Made by a program: the position numbers and the translations under genes
The notes under the pieces: model-generated
Database searches by the model: none
Seen by the model: the letters and a program-made list of their open reading frames with translations, nothing else
What the model was told of the DNA's origin: nothing
Shown: positions 38,061-47,997 of the stretch, piece after piece
Numbering within the stretch: position 1 is the first letter of the stretch
Layout: every line of letters starts with the position of its first letter
From: Variovorax sp. RA8
GTDB lineage: Bacteria > Pseudomonadota > Gammaproteobacteria > Burkholderiales > Burkholderiaceae_C
DNA length: 64,000 nt
NCBI RefSeq assembly: GCF_901827175.1
Contig: NZ_LR594662.1
Coordinates: 6,076,001-6,140,000 of the forward strand
Direction of reading: 5' to 3'

Positions 38061-39308
38061 TCAGATCACGCCTTCCTGGCGCAGCATCGCCAGGTCGTCC
38101 GCGCCGTAGCCCAGCTGCCGCAGCACTTCCTCGGTGTGCTCGCCCAGCAGCGGCGAGCGCGTCACCTCGGTCGGGCTGTCCGACAGCTTGATGGGATTGC
38201 CCACCGTCAGGTACTTGCCCCGGGTCGGGTGTTCGACCTCGACGATGGTGCCGCTCTCGCGCAGCGATTCGTCGGCGGCGATCTCCTTCATCGAAAGGAT
38301 CGGCCCGCAGGGAATGTCGTACCGGTTGAGGATCTCCATGGCCTCGAACTTGTCCTTGGTCATGGTCCATTGCTCGATGCGCGCGAAGATCGGCTTCAGG
38401 TGCAGCAGGCGCGCGGCCGGCGTGGCATAGGCCTCGTCGGTGATCCAGCCCTCCTCGCCGATCACCTTGCACACCGCCGGCCAGACCGCGGCCTGCGTGA
38501 TGAAGTAGATGTAGGCGTTGGGATCGGTCTCCCAGCCCTTGCAGCGCAGGATCGAGCCCGGCTGGCCACCGCCCGAGGCGTTGCCGGCGCGCGGCACCGC
38601 GTCGCCGAACTTGCCGTCGGGGTACTGGGGGTATTCGTGCAGGGTGCCGGTGCGCTCCAGCCGCTGCTGGTCGCGCATCTTCACGCGGCAGAGGTTGAGC
38701 ACGGCGTCCTGCATCGGCGCCAGCACCTTCTGGCCACGCCCCGTGGTGTTGCGCTGGTAGAGCGCCGCCATGATGCCGAGCGCCAGGTGCAGGCCGGTCC
38801 CGCTGTCGCCGATCTGCGCGCCGGTGACGACCGGCGGGCCGTCCTCGAAACCGGTGGTCGACGCCGCGCCGCCGGCGCATTGGGCCACGTTCTCGTACAC
38901 CTTGCAGTCGGCGTACTTGCCGGGCCCGAAGCCCTTGACCGAAGCCACGATCATGCGCGGGTTGAGGTCCTGGATATGGCTCCAGGTGATGCCCATGCGG
39001 TCCAGCGCGCCGGGCGCGAAGTTCTCGACCAGCACGTCGCAGGTCTTGATCAGCGTGTCCAGCACCTGCTTGCCCTTGGGCTTCTTGGTGTCCAGCGTGA
39101 TCGAGCGCTTGTTGTGGTTCAGCATCGTGAAGTAGAGGCTGTCCACGCCGGGAATGTCGCGCAACTGGCCACGCGTCGCGTCGCCCTCGCCGGCGCGCTC
39201 GACCTTGATCACGTCGGCGCCGAACCAGGCCAGCAGCTGGGTGCAGGTGGGGCCGGACTGCACATGGGTGAAATCCAGGATGCGGACGCCTTCGAGGGCC
39301 TTGCTCAT
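38061..39308 (-). CDS. frc: formyl-CoA:oxalate CoA-transferase paralog 1
   Basis: 415 residues from ATG 39308. Class III CoA-transferase: [28 protein letters not shown] and the catalytic Asp in [12 protein letters not shown] (Asp168, equivalent to Asp169 of the Oxalobacter enzyme). The glycine loop reads SGGGQ (245-249) instead of GGGGQ. Frc moves CoA from formyl-CoA (or succinyl-CoA in some relatives) to oxalate. A PAS gene is 10 nt upstream. About 70% similar by eye to paralog 2. Confidence 0.9.
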   Translation of the reverse strand: MSKALEGVRILDFTHVQSGPTCTQLLAWFGADVIKVERAGEGDATRGQLRDIPGVDSLYFTMLNHNKRSITLDTKKPKGKQVLDTLIKTCDVLVENFAPGALDRMGITWSHIQDLNPRMIVASVKGFGPGKYADCKVYENVAQCAGGAASTTGFEDGPPVVTGAQIGDSGTGLHLALGIMAALYQRNTTGRGQKVLAPMQDAVLNLCRVKMRDQQRLERTGTLHEYPQYPDGKFGDAVPRAGNASGGGQPGSILRCKGWETDPNAYIYFITQAAVWPAVCKVIGEEGWITDEAYATPAARLLHLKPIFARIEQWTMTKDKFEAMEILNRYDIPCGPILSMKEIAADESLRESGTIVEVEHPTRGKYLTVGNPIKLSDSPTEVTRSPLLGEHTEEVLRQLGYGADDLAMLRQEGVI

Positions 39309-39318
39309 CGTTTGTCTC

Positions 39319-39744
39319 CTAGGTCTTCGCTTCGACTTCTGCCAGACGTGCGCGCAGCTTGCGCTCCTCGGCGAAGCGGGCCGTTTCATCGCGCACGATC
39401 GCGACGATAGCCGTGACCTTGCGATCCTCGGAAAACAGCATCGACACGGTGAAGGCGATCGACAGCGTATGCCCGTCCTTGTGCAGCGCGGGCACGCGCA
39501 GCAGGTCGGCGCCATACTTGGTGATGCCGGTGGCCATGGTCTTCTGGTAACCCTCCCAGTGCCGCCCGCGCTGGCGCTGCGGGATGATCAGGTCGAGCGA
39601 GCGGCCCAGCGCCTCGGCCTCGGTGAAGCCGAAGATGCGCTCGGCGGCCCGGTTCCAGAGCACGATCGCGCCCTCGGCATCGCAGGCCATGATGGCATCG
39701 CCGGCGCCTTCGACGAGCTGCTTCAGATCGATGTTTGATTGCAA
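39319..39744 (-). CDS. free-standing PAS-domain protein
   Basis: 141 residues from TTG 39744, chosen because a GGAG Shine-Dalgarno lies 6 nt upstream and the resulting protein starts just before the PAS domain. PAS core: [46 protein letters not shown], then the PAC-like IVRDETARF and a short C-terminal coiled helix ([13 protein letters not shown]). No output domain, so it probably signals by protein contact. It sits between two frc genes and may sense redox state or a metabolite in oxalate metabolism. Confidence 0.85.
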   Translation of the reverse strand: MQSNIDLKQLVEGAGDAIMACDAEGAIVLWNRAAERIFGFTEAEALGRSLDLIIPQRQRGRHWEGYQKTMATGITKYGADLLRVPALHKDGHTLSIAFTVSMLFSEDRKVTAIVAIVRDETARFAEERKLRARLAEVEAKT

Positions 39745-39750
39745 GCGTAT

Positions 39751-39754
39751 CTCC
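39751..39754 (-). promoter_or_regulatory. Shine-Dalgarno supporting the TTG start of the PAS gene
   Basis: GGAG on the minus strand, six bases before the TTG codon. No ATG or GTG is available in-frame at the conserved start of the domain. Confidence 0.65.
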
Positions 39755-39778
39755 GGGATGTGAAGCGGACCTATTCCA

Positions 39779-39874
39779 GGAACACCGCGGAACCGGCTTT
39801 GCCGGGCCGCTGGTGTTGCCCCCGGTGAGGGGGTGGCGACCACAGGAAGTGGGCCAACCTGGGGGAGAGCGTTA
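39779..39874 (+). repeat. dispersed ~95-bp intergenic element, copy 3
   Basis: Begins GGAACACCGCGGAACCGG, carries CCCCCGGTGAGGGGG and ends GGGGGAGAGCG against the stop of frc paralog 2; the reverse strand gives tandem TAATAA there. The first ~50 bases nearly match copy 2 at 15144. It separates frc paralog 2 from the PAS gene. Confidence 0.88.
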
Positions 39875-41137
39875 TTAGATTGCCTTGGCTTCGCGCAGAT
39901 TCGCGATCTGCTCCTTCGAGTATCCCAGCTCGGCCAGCACCTCCTCGCTGTGCTCGCCCAGCAGCGGCGACGGGGTGATCTCCGGCTTCAGGTCGGAGAA
40001 CTTGATCGGGCTGCCGACGGTGAAATAGTTGCCGCGCTCCTTGTGGCCCTTCACCTCAACGATCGAGCCGCTCTTGCGCAGCGATTCGTCGTGCAGCAGC
40101 TCCTTCATGGTCAGCACCGGGGAGCAGGGGATGTCGAACTTGCGCAGGATGTCCACCGCCTCGAACTTCGTCTTGTCGGCCAGCCAGTCCTCGATGGTCG
40201 CGAAGATCGCGGTGATGTGCGGCTGGCGTGCCTTGGCCGTCATGTAGTCGGGGTCGGTCTTCCACTCGGGCTTGCCGATGGCATCGCAGATCGGAGCCCA
40301 GGCGTGGCCCTGCACCGTGAAGTAGATGTACGCGTTGGGGTCGGTTTCCCAGCCCTTGCACTTGAGCACCCAGCCCGGCTGGCCCCCGCCGCCGGCATTG
40401 CCGCCCCGCGGCACGACGTCGCTGAAGGTGCCGTGCGGGTACTGCGGGTACTCCTCGAGATAGCCGAGCCGGTCCAGGCGCAGCTGGTCGCGCATCTTCA
40501 CGCGGCAGAGGTTCAGCACGGCGTCTTGCATCGCGCAGGCCACGCGCTGGCCCTTGCCGGTCTGCTGGCGGCCGATGATGGCGGTCAGGATGCCGATCGC
40601 CAGGTGCATGCCGGTGTTGCTGTCGCCCAGGGCGGCGGCGCTCACGGTCGGCGGGCCGTCCCAGAAGCCGGTGGTCGATGCCGCGCCGCCGGCGCACTGC
40701 GCGACGTTCTCGTACACCTTCAGGTCGTCATAGTGGTGGCCGTCGCTGAAGCCCTTGACCGAGGCGACGATCATCTTGGGATTGAGCTCCTGGATGCGCT
40801 CCCAGGTGAAGCCCATGCGGTCGAGCGCGCCGGGGCCGAAGTTCTCGACCAGCACGTCGGATTCGCGGATCAGCTTCTCCAGCACGACCTTGCCCTCCGG
40901 CTGCTTGGTGTCCAGCGTCAGCGAGCGCTTGTTGCTGTTGAGCATGGTGAAGTACAGCGCATCGACATCCGGAATGTCGCGCAGCTGCGTGCGCGTGACG
41001 TCGCCGGAGCCCGGGCGCTCGACCTTGATGACGTCGGCCCCGAACCAGGCCAGCATCTGAGTACACGCGGGCCCGGCCTGGACATGGGTGAAGTCGATGA
41101 TCTTGATGCCGTTGAGGGGTTTGTTGTTGCTGCTCAT
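39875..41137 (-). CDS. frc: formyl-CoA:oxalate CoA-transferase paralog 2
   Basis: 420 residues. Same fold as paralog 1: [28 protein letters not shown], catalytic Asp172 in [12 protein letters not shown] and the canonical flexible glycine loop GGGGQ (249-253). It is 25 nt behind oxc, so this is the likelier true Frc of the oxalate cycle: oxalate + formyl-CoA to oxalyl-CoA + formate. Located in the cytoplasm. Confidence 0.95.
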   Translation of the reverse strand: MSSNNKPLNGIKIIDFTHVQAGPACTQMLAWFGADVIKVERPGSGDVTRTQLRDIPDVDALYFTMLNSNKRSLTLDTKQPEGKVVLEKLIRESDVLVENFGPGALDRMGFTWERIQELNPKMIVASVKGFSDGHHYDDLKVYENVAQCAGGAASTTGFWDGPPTVSAAALGDSNTGMHLAIGILTAIIGRQQTGKGQRVACAMQDAVLNLCRVKMRDQLRLDRLGYLEEYPQYPHGTFSDVVPRGGNAGGGGQPGWVLKCKGWETDPNAYIYFTVQGHAWAPICDAIGKPEWKTDPDYMTAKARQPHITAIFATIEDWLADKTKFEAVDILRKFDIPCSPVLTMKELLHDESLRKSGSIVEVKGHKERGNYFTVGSPIKFSDLKPEITPSPLLGEHSEEVLAELGYSKEQIANLREAKAI

Positions 41138-41162
41138 GTGATAGCTCCTGTGTTGCCTGGGA

Positions 41163-42950
41163 TTACTTCTTCTTCGCCGCGCTCGGGTTGAGACTGGTGA
41201 TGCGGCCGCTTTCGGTGCCGGCGGTCTCGTCGATCACGGCGTTGATCAGGGTCGGGCGGCCGGAGGCGACGGCCTCGCTCAGGGCCTTCTGCAGCTCTTC
41301 CGCAGTGGTGGCGTGCACGCCGACGCCGCCGAAGGCCTCCATCAGCTTGTCGTAGCGCGCGTCCTTGACGAACACGGTCGGCGCCACGTCGGCGGTGCCG
41401 CTGGTGTTCACGTCGGTGCCGCGGTAGACGCCGTTGTTGTTGAAGACGACGACGCAGACCGGCAGGTTGTAGCGGCAGATGGTCTCGACCTCCATGCCGC
41501 TGAAGCCGAAGGCGCTGTCGCCCTCGATGGCGATCACCGGCTTGCCGGTGACCACGGCCGCGGCGACGGCAAAGCCCATGCCGATACCCATGATTCCCCA
41601 CGTGCCGACGTCGAGGCGTTTGCGCGGCTCGTACATGTCGACGATGCTGCGTGCGAAGTCCAGCGTGTTGGCGCCCTCGTTGACGACGATCGCATCGGGC
41701 CGCGCCTTCACCTGGTCGCGGATCACGCTGAGCGCGCTCTGGAAGTTCATCGGCGAGGGCCGCGCGGCCAGCGTGGCCGCCATCTTCGAGAGGTTCTTGT
41801 CCTTGCGCTCGGCGATGCCGCCGGTCCAATCGGCCGGGGGCTTGGCCCAATTGCCGTCGATGCCCGCGAGCAGCGCCGACACGCAGGAGCCGATGTCGCC
41901 GATCACGGGCGCAGCGATCGCGACGTTGCTGTCGATCTCGGTCGGCGCGATGTCGATCTGGATGAACTGCTTGGCGCCCTTGTCCTGGCCCCAGGTCTTG
42001 CCCTTGCCGTGCGACAGCAGCCAGTTGAGGCGCGCGCCGACCAGCATCACCACGTCGGCTTCCTGCAGCACGTAGGAGCGCGCGGCGGCGGCCGATTGCG
42101 CATGGGTGTCGGGCAGCAGGCCCTTGGCCATCGACATCGGCAGGTAGGGGATGCCGGTCTTCTCGACCAGCGCGCGGATGTCGACGTCGGCCTGCGCATA
42201 GGCCGCCCCCTTGCCCAGCAGGATCAGCGGCCGCTTGGCGCCCTTGAGCAGATCGAGCGCGCGCTTCACCGCGTCGGGCGCGGGGATCTGGCGCGGCGCC
42301 GGGTCAACCACCTTGATCAGCGACTTTCGGCCGGCCTCGGCATCCAGGGTCTGCGCGAACAGCTTGGCCGGCAGGTCCAGGTACACGCCGCCCGGGCGGC
42401 CCGAGAGGGCCGAACGGATCGCCCGCGCGATGCCGACACCGATGTCCTCGGCGTGCAGCACGCGAAAGGCAGCCTTGCACAGCGGCTTGGCGATCGCGAG
42501 CTGGTCCATCTCCTCGTAGTCACCCTGCTGCAGGTCGACGATCTCGCGCTCGCTGGAGCCGCTGATCAGGATCATCGGGAAGCAGTTGGTGGTGGCGTTG
42601 GCCAACGCCGTGAGGCCGTTGAGGAAGCCGGGCGCCGACACCGTGAGGCAGATGCCGGGCTTCTGCGTCAGGAAGCCGGCGGCCGCGGCGGCGTTGCCGG
42701 CATGCTGCTCGTGGCGAAAGGAGATCACCCGCATGCCCTCGGCCTGCGCCATGCGCGTGAGGTCGGTGATCGGGATGCCGGGCAGGCCGAAGATCGTGTC
42801 GATGTCGTTCAGCTTCAGCGCATCGATTACCAGGTGGAAGCCGTCGGTCGTCTCGCGGGCCGGCGCGTCGTCCGTCATGTTCTTGAGGGCCCGCGCGACC
42901 AGCTCGTCGGCGGTCGAGTCGGCCTGCTTGGCGGTGCTGACTGAGGACAT
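41163..42950 (-). CDS. oxc: oxalyl-CoA decarboxylase
   Basis: 595 residues from ATG 42950 (an extended frame upstream is an artefact of open sequence). Thiamine-diphosphate enzyme: catalytic Glu81 in [14 protein letters not shown]; the cofactor block [21 protein letters not shown] with NNNGVYRG; central domain with [10 protein letters not shown]. These match oxalyl-CoA decarboxylase specifically rather than acetolactate synthase. It converts oxalyl-CoA to formyl-CoA + CO2. A divergent Crp/Fnr gene and a palindrome lie upstream. Confidence 0.95.
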   Translation of the reverse strand: MSSVSTAKQADSTADELVARALKNMTDDAPARETTDGFHLVIDALKLNDIDTIFGLPGIPITDLTRMAQAEGMRVISFRHEQHAGNAAAAAGFLTQKPGICLTVSAPGFLNGLTALANATTNCFPMILISGSSEREIVDLQQGDYEEMDQLAIAKPLCKAAFRVLHAEDIGVGIARAIRSALSGRPGGVYLDLPAKLFAQTLDAEAGRKSLIKVVDPAPRQIPAPDAVKRALDLLKGAKRPLILLGKGAAYAQADVDIRALVEKTGIPYLPMSMAKGLLPDTHAQSAAAARSYVLQEADVVMLVGARLNWLLSHGKGKTWGQDKGAKQFIQIDIAPTEIDSNVAIAAPVIGDIGSCVSALLAGIDGNWAKPPADWTGGIAERKDKNLSKMAATLAARPSPMNFQSALSVIRDQVKARPDAIVVNEGANTLDFARSIVDMYEPRKRLDVGTWGIMGIGMGFAVAAAVVTGKPVIAIEGDSAFGFSGMEVETICRYNLPVCVVVFNNNGVYRGTDVNTSGTADVAPTVFVKDARYDKLMEAFGGVGVHATTAEELQKALSEAVASGRPTLINAVIDETAGTESGRITSLNPSAAKKK

Positions 42951-43023
42951 GTCTCTCCTTGTGCTTGGGTATGAATGGCCAGGGGCCGAGCCACGACTAT
43001 GATTCGAGGCCAAGCTGCAGCCG

Positions 43024-43037
43024 TTGACCTTGGTCAA
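43024..43037. promoter_or_regulatory. FNR-type operator between oxc and the Crp/Fnr gene
   Basis: TTGACCTTGGTCAA (extended by G and C to 16 bases): half-sites TTGAC and GTCAA separated by four bases, the layout of FNR-family sites (TTGAT-N4-ATCAA). It lies in the 153-nt divergent region, 73 nt from the oxc start and 66 nt from the regulator start. The same sequence is present at 47855. Confidence 0.75.
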
Positions 43038-43103
43038 CTTTCCGGAAAACGACACCGGCTCGATGAACCGGCGGTCGTCGCGATATCGAGCAAGACGGGA
43101 CCC

Positions 43104-43712
43104 ATGACCCTGTTGGAAAACCACCCGGAGAAAAACATCATTCGTGCCCAACTCCGGCAGAACATCCTTCTCAAGGAACTGAGCGAGGGTGACCGCGCCG
43201 AGCTGGAGTCCCACCTTGCCGTGGTGGACGGAAACAAGGGCGACTTCCTGCTGCACCAGGGCGTGCGCGAGATGGAGCAGTACTTCATCCTCGACGGCAT
43301 CCTCAAGCGGGTGGTGAGCAATCCGGCGGGCAAGGAAATGATCCTGCGCTTCGCCGACGAGAACGACATGGAGACCAGCTACGCCGCCCTGCGGCTGGGC
43401 ACGCCGACGCCGTACGGCATCGTCTGCGTGACCAAGGCGCGGGTTGCCAGCCTGCCGCTGAAGGAGTGGATTGCCTTTCTCAACCGCCACCCCGACACGA
43501 AGGAGCTGTTCGAGTTCAGCGTGATGCGCGGGATGAGCGAGATCATGGCGCACACCATCACGCTGCACCTGCTGGACGCGCCGGGCCGCGTGCACCGCTT
43601 CATGCGCAAGCATCCGGAACTGGTGGATCGGATTCCGAGCAAGGAACTGGCCTCCTATCTCAATCTGTCGGCGGAGACGCTCAGCCGGTTGAAGAAGCGC
43701 GGAAAGATCTGA
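43104..43712 (+). CDS. Crp/Fnr-family transcriptional regulator
   Basis: 202 residues from ATG 43104. N-terminal cNMP-binding-type beta roll ([25 protein letters not shown]; residues ~20-115), long dimer helix, and C-terminal HTH (177-199, [24 protein letters not shown]). The recognition helix has E191-x-x-S194-R195, the FNR-type code for TTGA half-sites. There is no N-terminal FNR Cys cluster, so it is not an O2 sensor of that type. It is divergent from oxc and probably regulates it. Confidence 0.92.
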   Translation: MTLLENHPEKNIIRAQLRQNILLKELSEGDRAELESHLAVVDGNKGDFLLHQGVREMEQYFILDGILKRVVSNPAGKEMILRFADENDMETSYAALRLGTPTPYGIVCVTKARVASLPLKEWIAFLNRHPDTKELFEFSVMRGMSEIMAHTITLHLLDAPGRVHRFMRKHPELVDRIPSKELASYLNLSAETLSRLKKRGKI

Positions 43713-43713
43713 C

Positions 43714-44550
43714 TCAGGTCTGCTTGGCCGAGGCGAAGCGGCGCGTGCCGGTCATCAGTCGCAGTTCGTTGGTCACGCCCGAGACACCAGGCACCGCGAT
43801 GGCCACGTGCTCGGCCTGCTCGCGCTCCTCGGCGTCGAGGACGATGCCGCGCAGCTTCACATCGCCCTGCTTGGCCTGGATGGTGATGCTGATGTCGCGC
43901 GTCTCCTCGTGCTCCTTGAGCGCCGCGCGCACGCGCGCCTCGAGTGCCATGTTGGCCAGCAGGGCGCGCGACTCGGATGTCTCGGCGAATTCCGGGCGTT
44001 GCGTCATCAGGCGGATCAGCTCCACGCAGCTGTCGACCGAGACGCGATCGGTGTTGAGCACCAGGTCGTAGAGCACCGGGTCGCCCCAGGTCACGCCGAA
44101 CTGCTCGTGCATGCGCGAGGCGTGCGCGTGGTCGCTGCGCCGGATCTCGGCCTCGGCGAACTCGGCATCATCGGTGCCGAGGTGGGCCATCAGCCACTCG
44201 ATGCGCTTCCTGAGCGAGCGCGTGACGCGCACGCACAGCACATGCGGCACCGGCCGCAGCAGGCAGGTGGCACCCCAGCCGCGCAGCACCACGTTACCGC
44301 CGTCTGCCAGCGAGAACACTTCTTCCGCCGTATAGAGCGCGACGCTGCGGCGGTCGGTGGTCAGGCGCTCCACCAGGCCGGCCTTGCCGTCGCGCAGCCG
44401 GCCGATCAGGCTGGTCGACACCTGCGCCCTGTCGGCCACGCGCTCGATGGCCTCGTGGCGCATGACGGCCAGTCCGAGCGCGCCGGCGAGCTGCAGCGAC
44501 ACGTCCTTGGCGAGGGAACCCATTTCCTGGGTCATTGCGATGACGGGCAT
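43714..44550 (-). CDS. cytidylate-kinase-like protein with C-terminal BON domain
   Basis: 278 residues. Residues 1 to ~195 fit the cytidylate kinase-like family ([65 protein letters not shown]). Residues ~210-270 fit a BON domain ([42 protein letters not shown]). The N-terminal loop lacks a classical GxxxxGK[ST]. No signal peptide. Last gene after tctA (13-nt gap). Function unclear. Confidence 0.85.
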   Translation of the reverse strand: MPVIAMTQEMGSLAKDVSLQLAGALGLAVMRHEAIERVADRAQVSTSLIGRLRDGKAGLVERLTTDRRSVALYTAEEVFSLADGGNVVLRGWGATCLLRPVPHVLCVRVTRSLRKRIEWLMAHLGTDDAEFAEAEIRRSDHAHASRMHEQFGVTWGDPVLYDLVLNTDRVSVDSCVELIRLMTQRPEFAETSESRALLANMALEARVRAALKEHEETRDISITIQAKQGDVKLRGIVLDAEEREQAEHVAIAVPGVSGVTNELRLMTGTRRFASAKQT

Positions 44551-44563
44551 GCGGCCTCCTCGA

Positions 44564-46093
44564 TCAGTCCACCGGCCGTTCGGCGGCGAACTCGTCAGGC
44601 TTTTTTGGCTTGATCATCGCCAGCACTTTCGAGATCAGCGGCCAGAAGAGCATGGTCAGCGCCAGCGTGGTGATGCTGCCCACCAGCGGGTTCGACCACA
44701 TGATGCCGACCTCTCCCTGCGAGACCAGCATGGCTTGGCGGAAGGAGTCCTCGGCCTTGTCGCCGAGCACCAGCGCGAGCACCAGCGGCGCGAGCGGGAA
44801 GTCGAGCTTCTTGAAGATGTAGCCCACCACGCCGAAGCCGAGCATGAACCAGATGTCGAGCATCGCGTTGTGCACGGTGTAGGCGCCGATCGCGCAGATC
44901 ACGATGATCACCGGCGCGATGATCGAGAAGGGAATGCGCAGGATCGAGGCGAACAGCGGCACCGTGCTCAGCACTACGATCAGCCCGACGACGTTGCCCA
45001 GGTACATGCTGGCGATCAGGCCCCACACGAAGTCCTTCTGCTCGACGAAGAGCAGTGGGCCCGGCTGCAGGCCCCAGATCAGCAGGCCGCCCAGCAGCAC
45101 CGCCGCGGTGGGCGAACCGGGGATGCCCAGCGCCAGCATCGGCAGCAGGGCGCTGGTGCCGGCGGCATGCGCCGCGGTCTCGGGCGCGACCACGCCCTCC
45201 ATCTCGCCGGTGCCGAACTTGGGCCCCCGCTTCGACATCTTCTTGGCCAGGCCGTAGCTCATGAAGGAGGCCGGCGTAGCACCACCGGGCGTGATGCCCA
45301 TCCAGATGCCGATCAGGGAGCTGCGCAGCGAGGTGACCCAGTACTGCGGCAGCTGCTTCCAGGTCTGCAGCACCACCTTGGGATCGATCTTGGCGCTCTT
45401 GCCGGAGAACTTCAGCCCCTCCTCCATCGACAGCAGGATCTCGCCGATGCCGAACAGGCCGATGACCGCGATCAGGAAGTCGAAGCCGCGCATCAGCTCC
45501 GGCTGGCCGAAGGTCAGGCGCAGTTGCCCGGTCACGGTGTCCATGCCGACGCTGGCGAGCGCGAAGCCGAGGGCCATCGATGCCAGGATCTTGAAGGGCG
45601 AGCCCTTGCCCATGCCGACGAAGCTGCAGAAGGTCAGCAGGTAGACGGCGAAGAACTCCGGCGAGCCGAACTTGAGCGCGAACTTGGCCACCAGCGGCGC
45701 CAGGAAGGTGATCATCACCACCGCCAGGAAGGCACCGACGAAGGACGAGGTGAAGGCGGTGGTGAGCGCCGCGCCCGCCTTCCCTTGCTGGGCCATCGGG
45801 TAGCCGTCGAAGGTGGTGGCCACCGACCAGGGCTCGCCGGGGATGTTGAAGAGCACGGAGGTGATCGCCCCGCCGAACAGCGCACCCCAGTAGATGCAGG
45901 ACAGCATGATGATGGCCGAGGTCGGCGACATCGTGAAGGTGAGGGGCAGCAGGATCGCCACGCCGTTGGCGCCGCCCAGCCCGGGCAGCACGCCGATCAA
46001 CACACCCAGGATGATCCCGACGAACATCAGGACGATGTTCATGGGGGTCAGGATCACGGCGAAGCCCTGCATCAGGGCGCTGATTTCATCCAT
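44564..46093 (-). CDS. tctA: tripartite tricarboxylate transporter large membrane subunit TctA
   Basis: 509 residues with about 12 membrane segments. Signature GVLPGLGGANGVAILLPLTF (family block 1) and the re-entrant MGITPGGATPASFMSYGLAKK (block 2). TctA is the permease of solute-binding-protein-dependent tricarboxylate transporters driven by ion gradients. Downstream of tctB by 21 nt. Confidence 0.96.
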   Translation of the reverse strand: MDEISALMQGFAVILTPMNIVLMFVGIILGVLIGVLPGLGGANGVAILLPLTFTMSPTSAIIMLSCIYWGALFGGAITSVLFNIPGEPWSVATTFDGYPMAQQGKAGAALTTAFTSSFVGAFLAVVMITFLAPLVAKFALKFGSPEFFAVYLLTFCSFVGMGKGSPFKILASMALGFALASVGMDTVTGQLRLTFGQPELMRGFDFLIAVIGLFGIGEILLSMEEGLKFSGKSAKIDPKVVLQTWKQLPQYWVTSLRSSLIGIWMGITPGGATPASFMSYGLAKKMSKRGPKFGTGEMEGVVAPETAAHAAGTSALLPMLALGIPGSPTAAVLLGGLLIWGLQPGPLLFVEQKDFVWGLIASMYLGNVVGLIVVLSTVPLFASILRIPFSIIAPVIIVICAIGAYTVHNAMLDIWFMLGFGVVGYIFKKLDFPLAPLVLALVLGDKAEDSFRQAMLVSQGEVGIMWSNPLVGSITTLALTMLFWPLISKVLAMIKPKKPDEFAAERPVD

Positions 46094-46114
46094 TTCGGGT
46101 TCGCTCCGTGAGGT

Positions 46115-46636
46115 TCAATAACCGAGAAAGCGAAGCGGATCGAGCGAGCCCTTGAACAGCGGCACCTTGAACCAGACTTCGAACATGAGAAAGAAGAGCG
46201 CGTTGACGGCGAACGCGATAACCGAGCTCTTCACCCAGGAGTACTTGCCCAGCACCACCATGAAGAGCGCGATGTAGACGGCCGAGGCGACATACAGGCC
46301 CAGCAAGGTGACGGCCAGCACGTAGACGGTGGCCGGCACCAGCACCGACAGCACGCGCTTGAGTTGCTCCGAATCGACGAAGACCTCGGTGTTCCTGTTC
46401 TTGCCGAGGAGCGCCTGGTAGAGGATGCCGGCGCCGGAGACCACGATGATCACCCCTATGTAGAACGGGAAGTAGCCAGCCCCAGGACCGTCGGAGGTCC
46501 AGCCCGCGCCGAGGCGGCGGCTCTCGAAGACCACGCCCAGGCCGACGATCAGCAAGACCGCTGCCACTACCGCTTCGACGATGTGGGTGCGCACGCCGAT
46601 GCGCACCGGGTTCTCGGAATTTTCGTTGTGCTCCAT
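46115..46636 (-). CDS. tctB: tripartite tricarboxylate transporter small membrane subunit TctB
   Basis: 173 residues with four predicted membrane segments (AVVAAVLLIVGLGVVF, FYIGVIIVVSGAGILY, VLVPATVYVLAVTLLGLYVA, VIAFAVNALFFLMFEVWF). Typical poorly conserved TctB between tctC and tctA. Confidence 0.9.
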   Translation of the reverse strand: MEHNENSENPVRIGVRTHIVEAVVAAVLLIVGLGVVFESRRLGAGWTSDGPGAGYFPFYIGVIIVVSGAGILYQALLGKNRNTEVFVDSEQLKRVLSVLVPATVYVLAVTLLGLYVASAVYIALFMVVLGKYSWVKSSVIAFAVNALFFLMFEVWFKVPLFKGSLDPLRFLGY

Positions 46637-46734
46637 GGAGCCCCCGTCGTGTGTGTCGAGAAAGATCGGAGGCGGAATTCCCGCCCTCCACCCGGCCGCG
46701 CAGGCGCGCGGCGCTCTGCCGCTCTGTTTACCGG

Positions 46735-47763
46735 CTACTTGGCGCTGGCGGCGATGAAGCCGGCGTCAGTCATCAGCGTGCGATGCGTGGCCTCGGCGGA
46801 GGCGAGCCACTTCGCGAATGGCTCGCCGGTCATGAAGGTCGGGTTGAAGGCCCCCTTCTCCATGTACTCCTTCCATTCCGGCGTGGCTGCCACCTTGGTC
46901 AGCAAGTCGACATAGAAGGCCAACTGGTCGGGCGTCACGCCTGCCGGCATGAAGATGCCGCGCAGCATCGTGTAGTTGGTGGGCACGCCGGCTTCCTTGC
47001 AGGTCGGGATGTCGTTCCACGACTGCGTGTCGGTGACCTTGGTCTTGAAGGGCATGCGCTCGTCGTCGAACACGCACAGCGCGCGCAGCTTGCCGGCGCG
47101 CCACTGTGCGACCGCCTCGATCGGGTTGTTGACGGTGGAGTTCACATGGCCGCCCACCAGCTGCACCGCCACCTCGCCGCCGCCCTTGAAGGGCACGTAG
47201 ATGAACTTGGTACCGGTGGCCTTTTCCAGCGCGACCGTGATGATCTGGTCTTCCTGCTTGGAGCCGGTGCCGGCCATCTTGAACTTGTTCGGGCCCGCCG
47301 CCTTGACCGCCGCGATGTACTCGCTGGCATTCTTGTAAGGCTGCTCGGCGTTGGTCCAGAGCACGAACTGGTCGAGCGCCAGCATCGCCACCGGCGTCAT
47401 GTCCTTGTAGTTGAACGGCACGCCGGTGGCCATGGGCGTGGTGAACAGGTTCGACAGCGAGATGATGATCTTGTGCGGGTCGCCTTTCGCCTCCTTGACC
47501 GCGAGGAAACCTTCGGCACCGGCGCCGCCCGACTTGTTGACGACGATCAGCGGCTCCTTCATCAACTTGTACTTGATGACGATGCCCTGCAGCAGGCGCG
47601 CCATCTGGTCGGCGCCGCCGCCGGTGCCGGCCGGGATCACGAACTCCACCGGCTTCGTCGGTTCCCATGCCAGTGCGGGCGTGGCGCCGGCGAGTGCGAG
47701 AAGGGCTGCGGCAAGCGCCTTGGTGCCATGGGTCCGGGCGCGCGAAATGATGCTGTCGATCAT
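46735..47763 (-). CDS. tctC: tripartite tricarboxylate transporter substrate-binding protein TctC (Bug family)
   Basis: 342 residues from ATG 47763. Sec signal peptide ending near TPALA. Mature Bug-family protein: PVEFVIPAGTGGGADQMARL, LIVVNKSGGAGAEGFLAVK, and KFKMAGTGSKQEDQI with a VPFKGGGEVAVQLVGGHV block. Periplasmic capture of carboxylates for TctAB. A perfect 14-bp palindrome 91 nt upstream matches the one before oxc, suggesting shared control and an oxalate or related dicarboxylate substrate. Confidence 0.95.
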   Translation of the reverse strand: MIDSIISRARTHGTKALAAALLALAGATPALAWEPTKPVEFVIPAGTGGGADQMARLLQGIVIKYKLMKEPLIVVNKSGGAGAEGFLAVKEAKGDPHKIIISLSNLFTTPMATGVPFNYKDMTPVAMLALDQFVLWTNAEQPYKNASEYIAAVKAAGPNKFKMAGTGSKQEDQIITVALEKATGTKFIYVPFKGGGEVAVQLVGGHVNSTVNNPIEAVAQWRAGKLRALCVFDDERMPFKTKVTDTQSWNDIPTCKEAGVPTNYTMLRGIFMPAGVTPDQLAFYVDLLTKVAATPEWKEYMEKGAFNPTFMTGEPFAKWLASAEATHRTLMTDAGFIAASAK

Positions 47764-47854
47764 GTTGTCTCCTGTTGAAGCTGCGCTCTTCTTGAATGGA
47801 ATCGCAGTGGAAATCCCAGTGCGGCAATGCTGCGCGCCAGCCGCAAAAGGCAGC

Positions 47855-47868
47855 TTGACCATGGTCAA
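47855..47868. promoter_or_regulatory. FNR-type operator before tctC
   Basis: TTGACCATGGTCAA is a perfect 14-bp palindrome with TTGAC-N4-GTCAA layout, as at 43024; both are followed by AACTTT. It is 91 nt upstream of the tctC start. Confidence 0.75.
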
Positions 47869-47997
47869 CTTTTCTGAGATTCCGTATTCGGGTTACCCCG
47901 CGAGTGGGCGCGCGAAGAGGCGTGCACCGAAGTCGCAGGCGAATTGCGGGTAAACCCTTAAAATCGGCACATCCACCCGCAACCCAGGAGTTCCCGC

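Noticed and set aside
42975..43103. Longer N terminus for the Crp/Fnr regulator
   Set aside because: It would include the operator palindrome and has no family similarity; ATG 43104 gives a normal-length protein.
42951..43613. N-terminal extension of oxc into the regulator gene
   Set aside because: Simply open frame opposite the Crp/Fnr gene; ATG 42950 gives the standard Oxc start.
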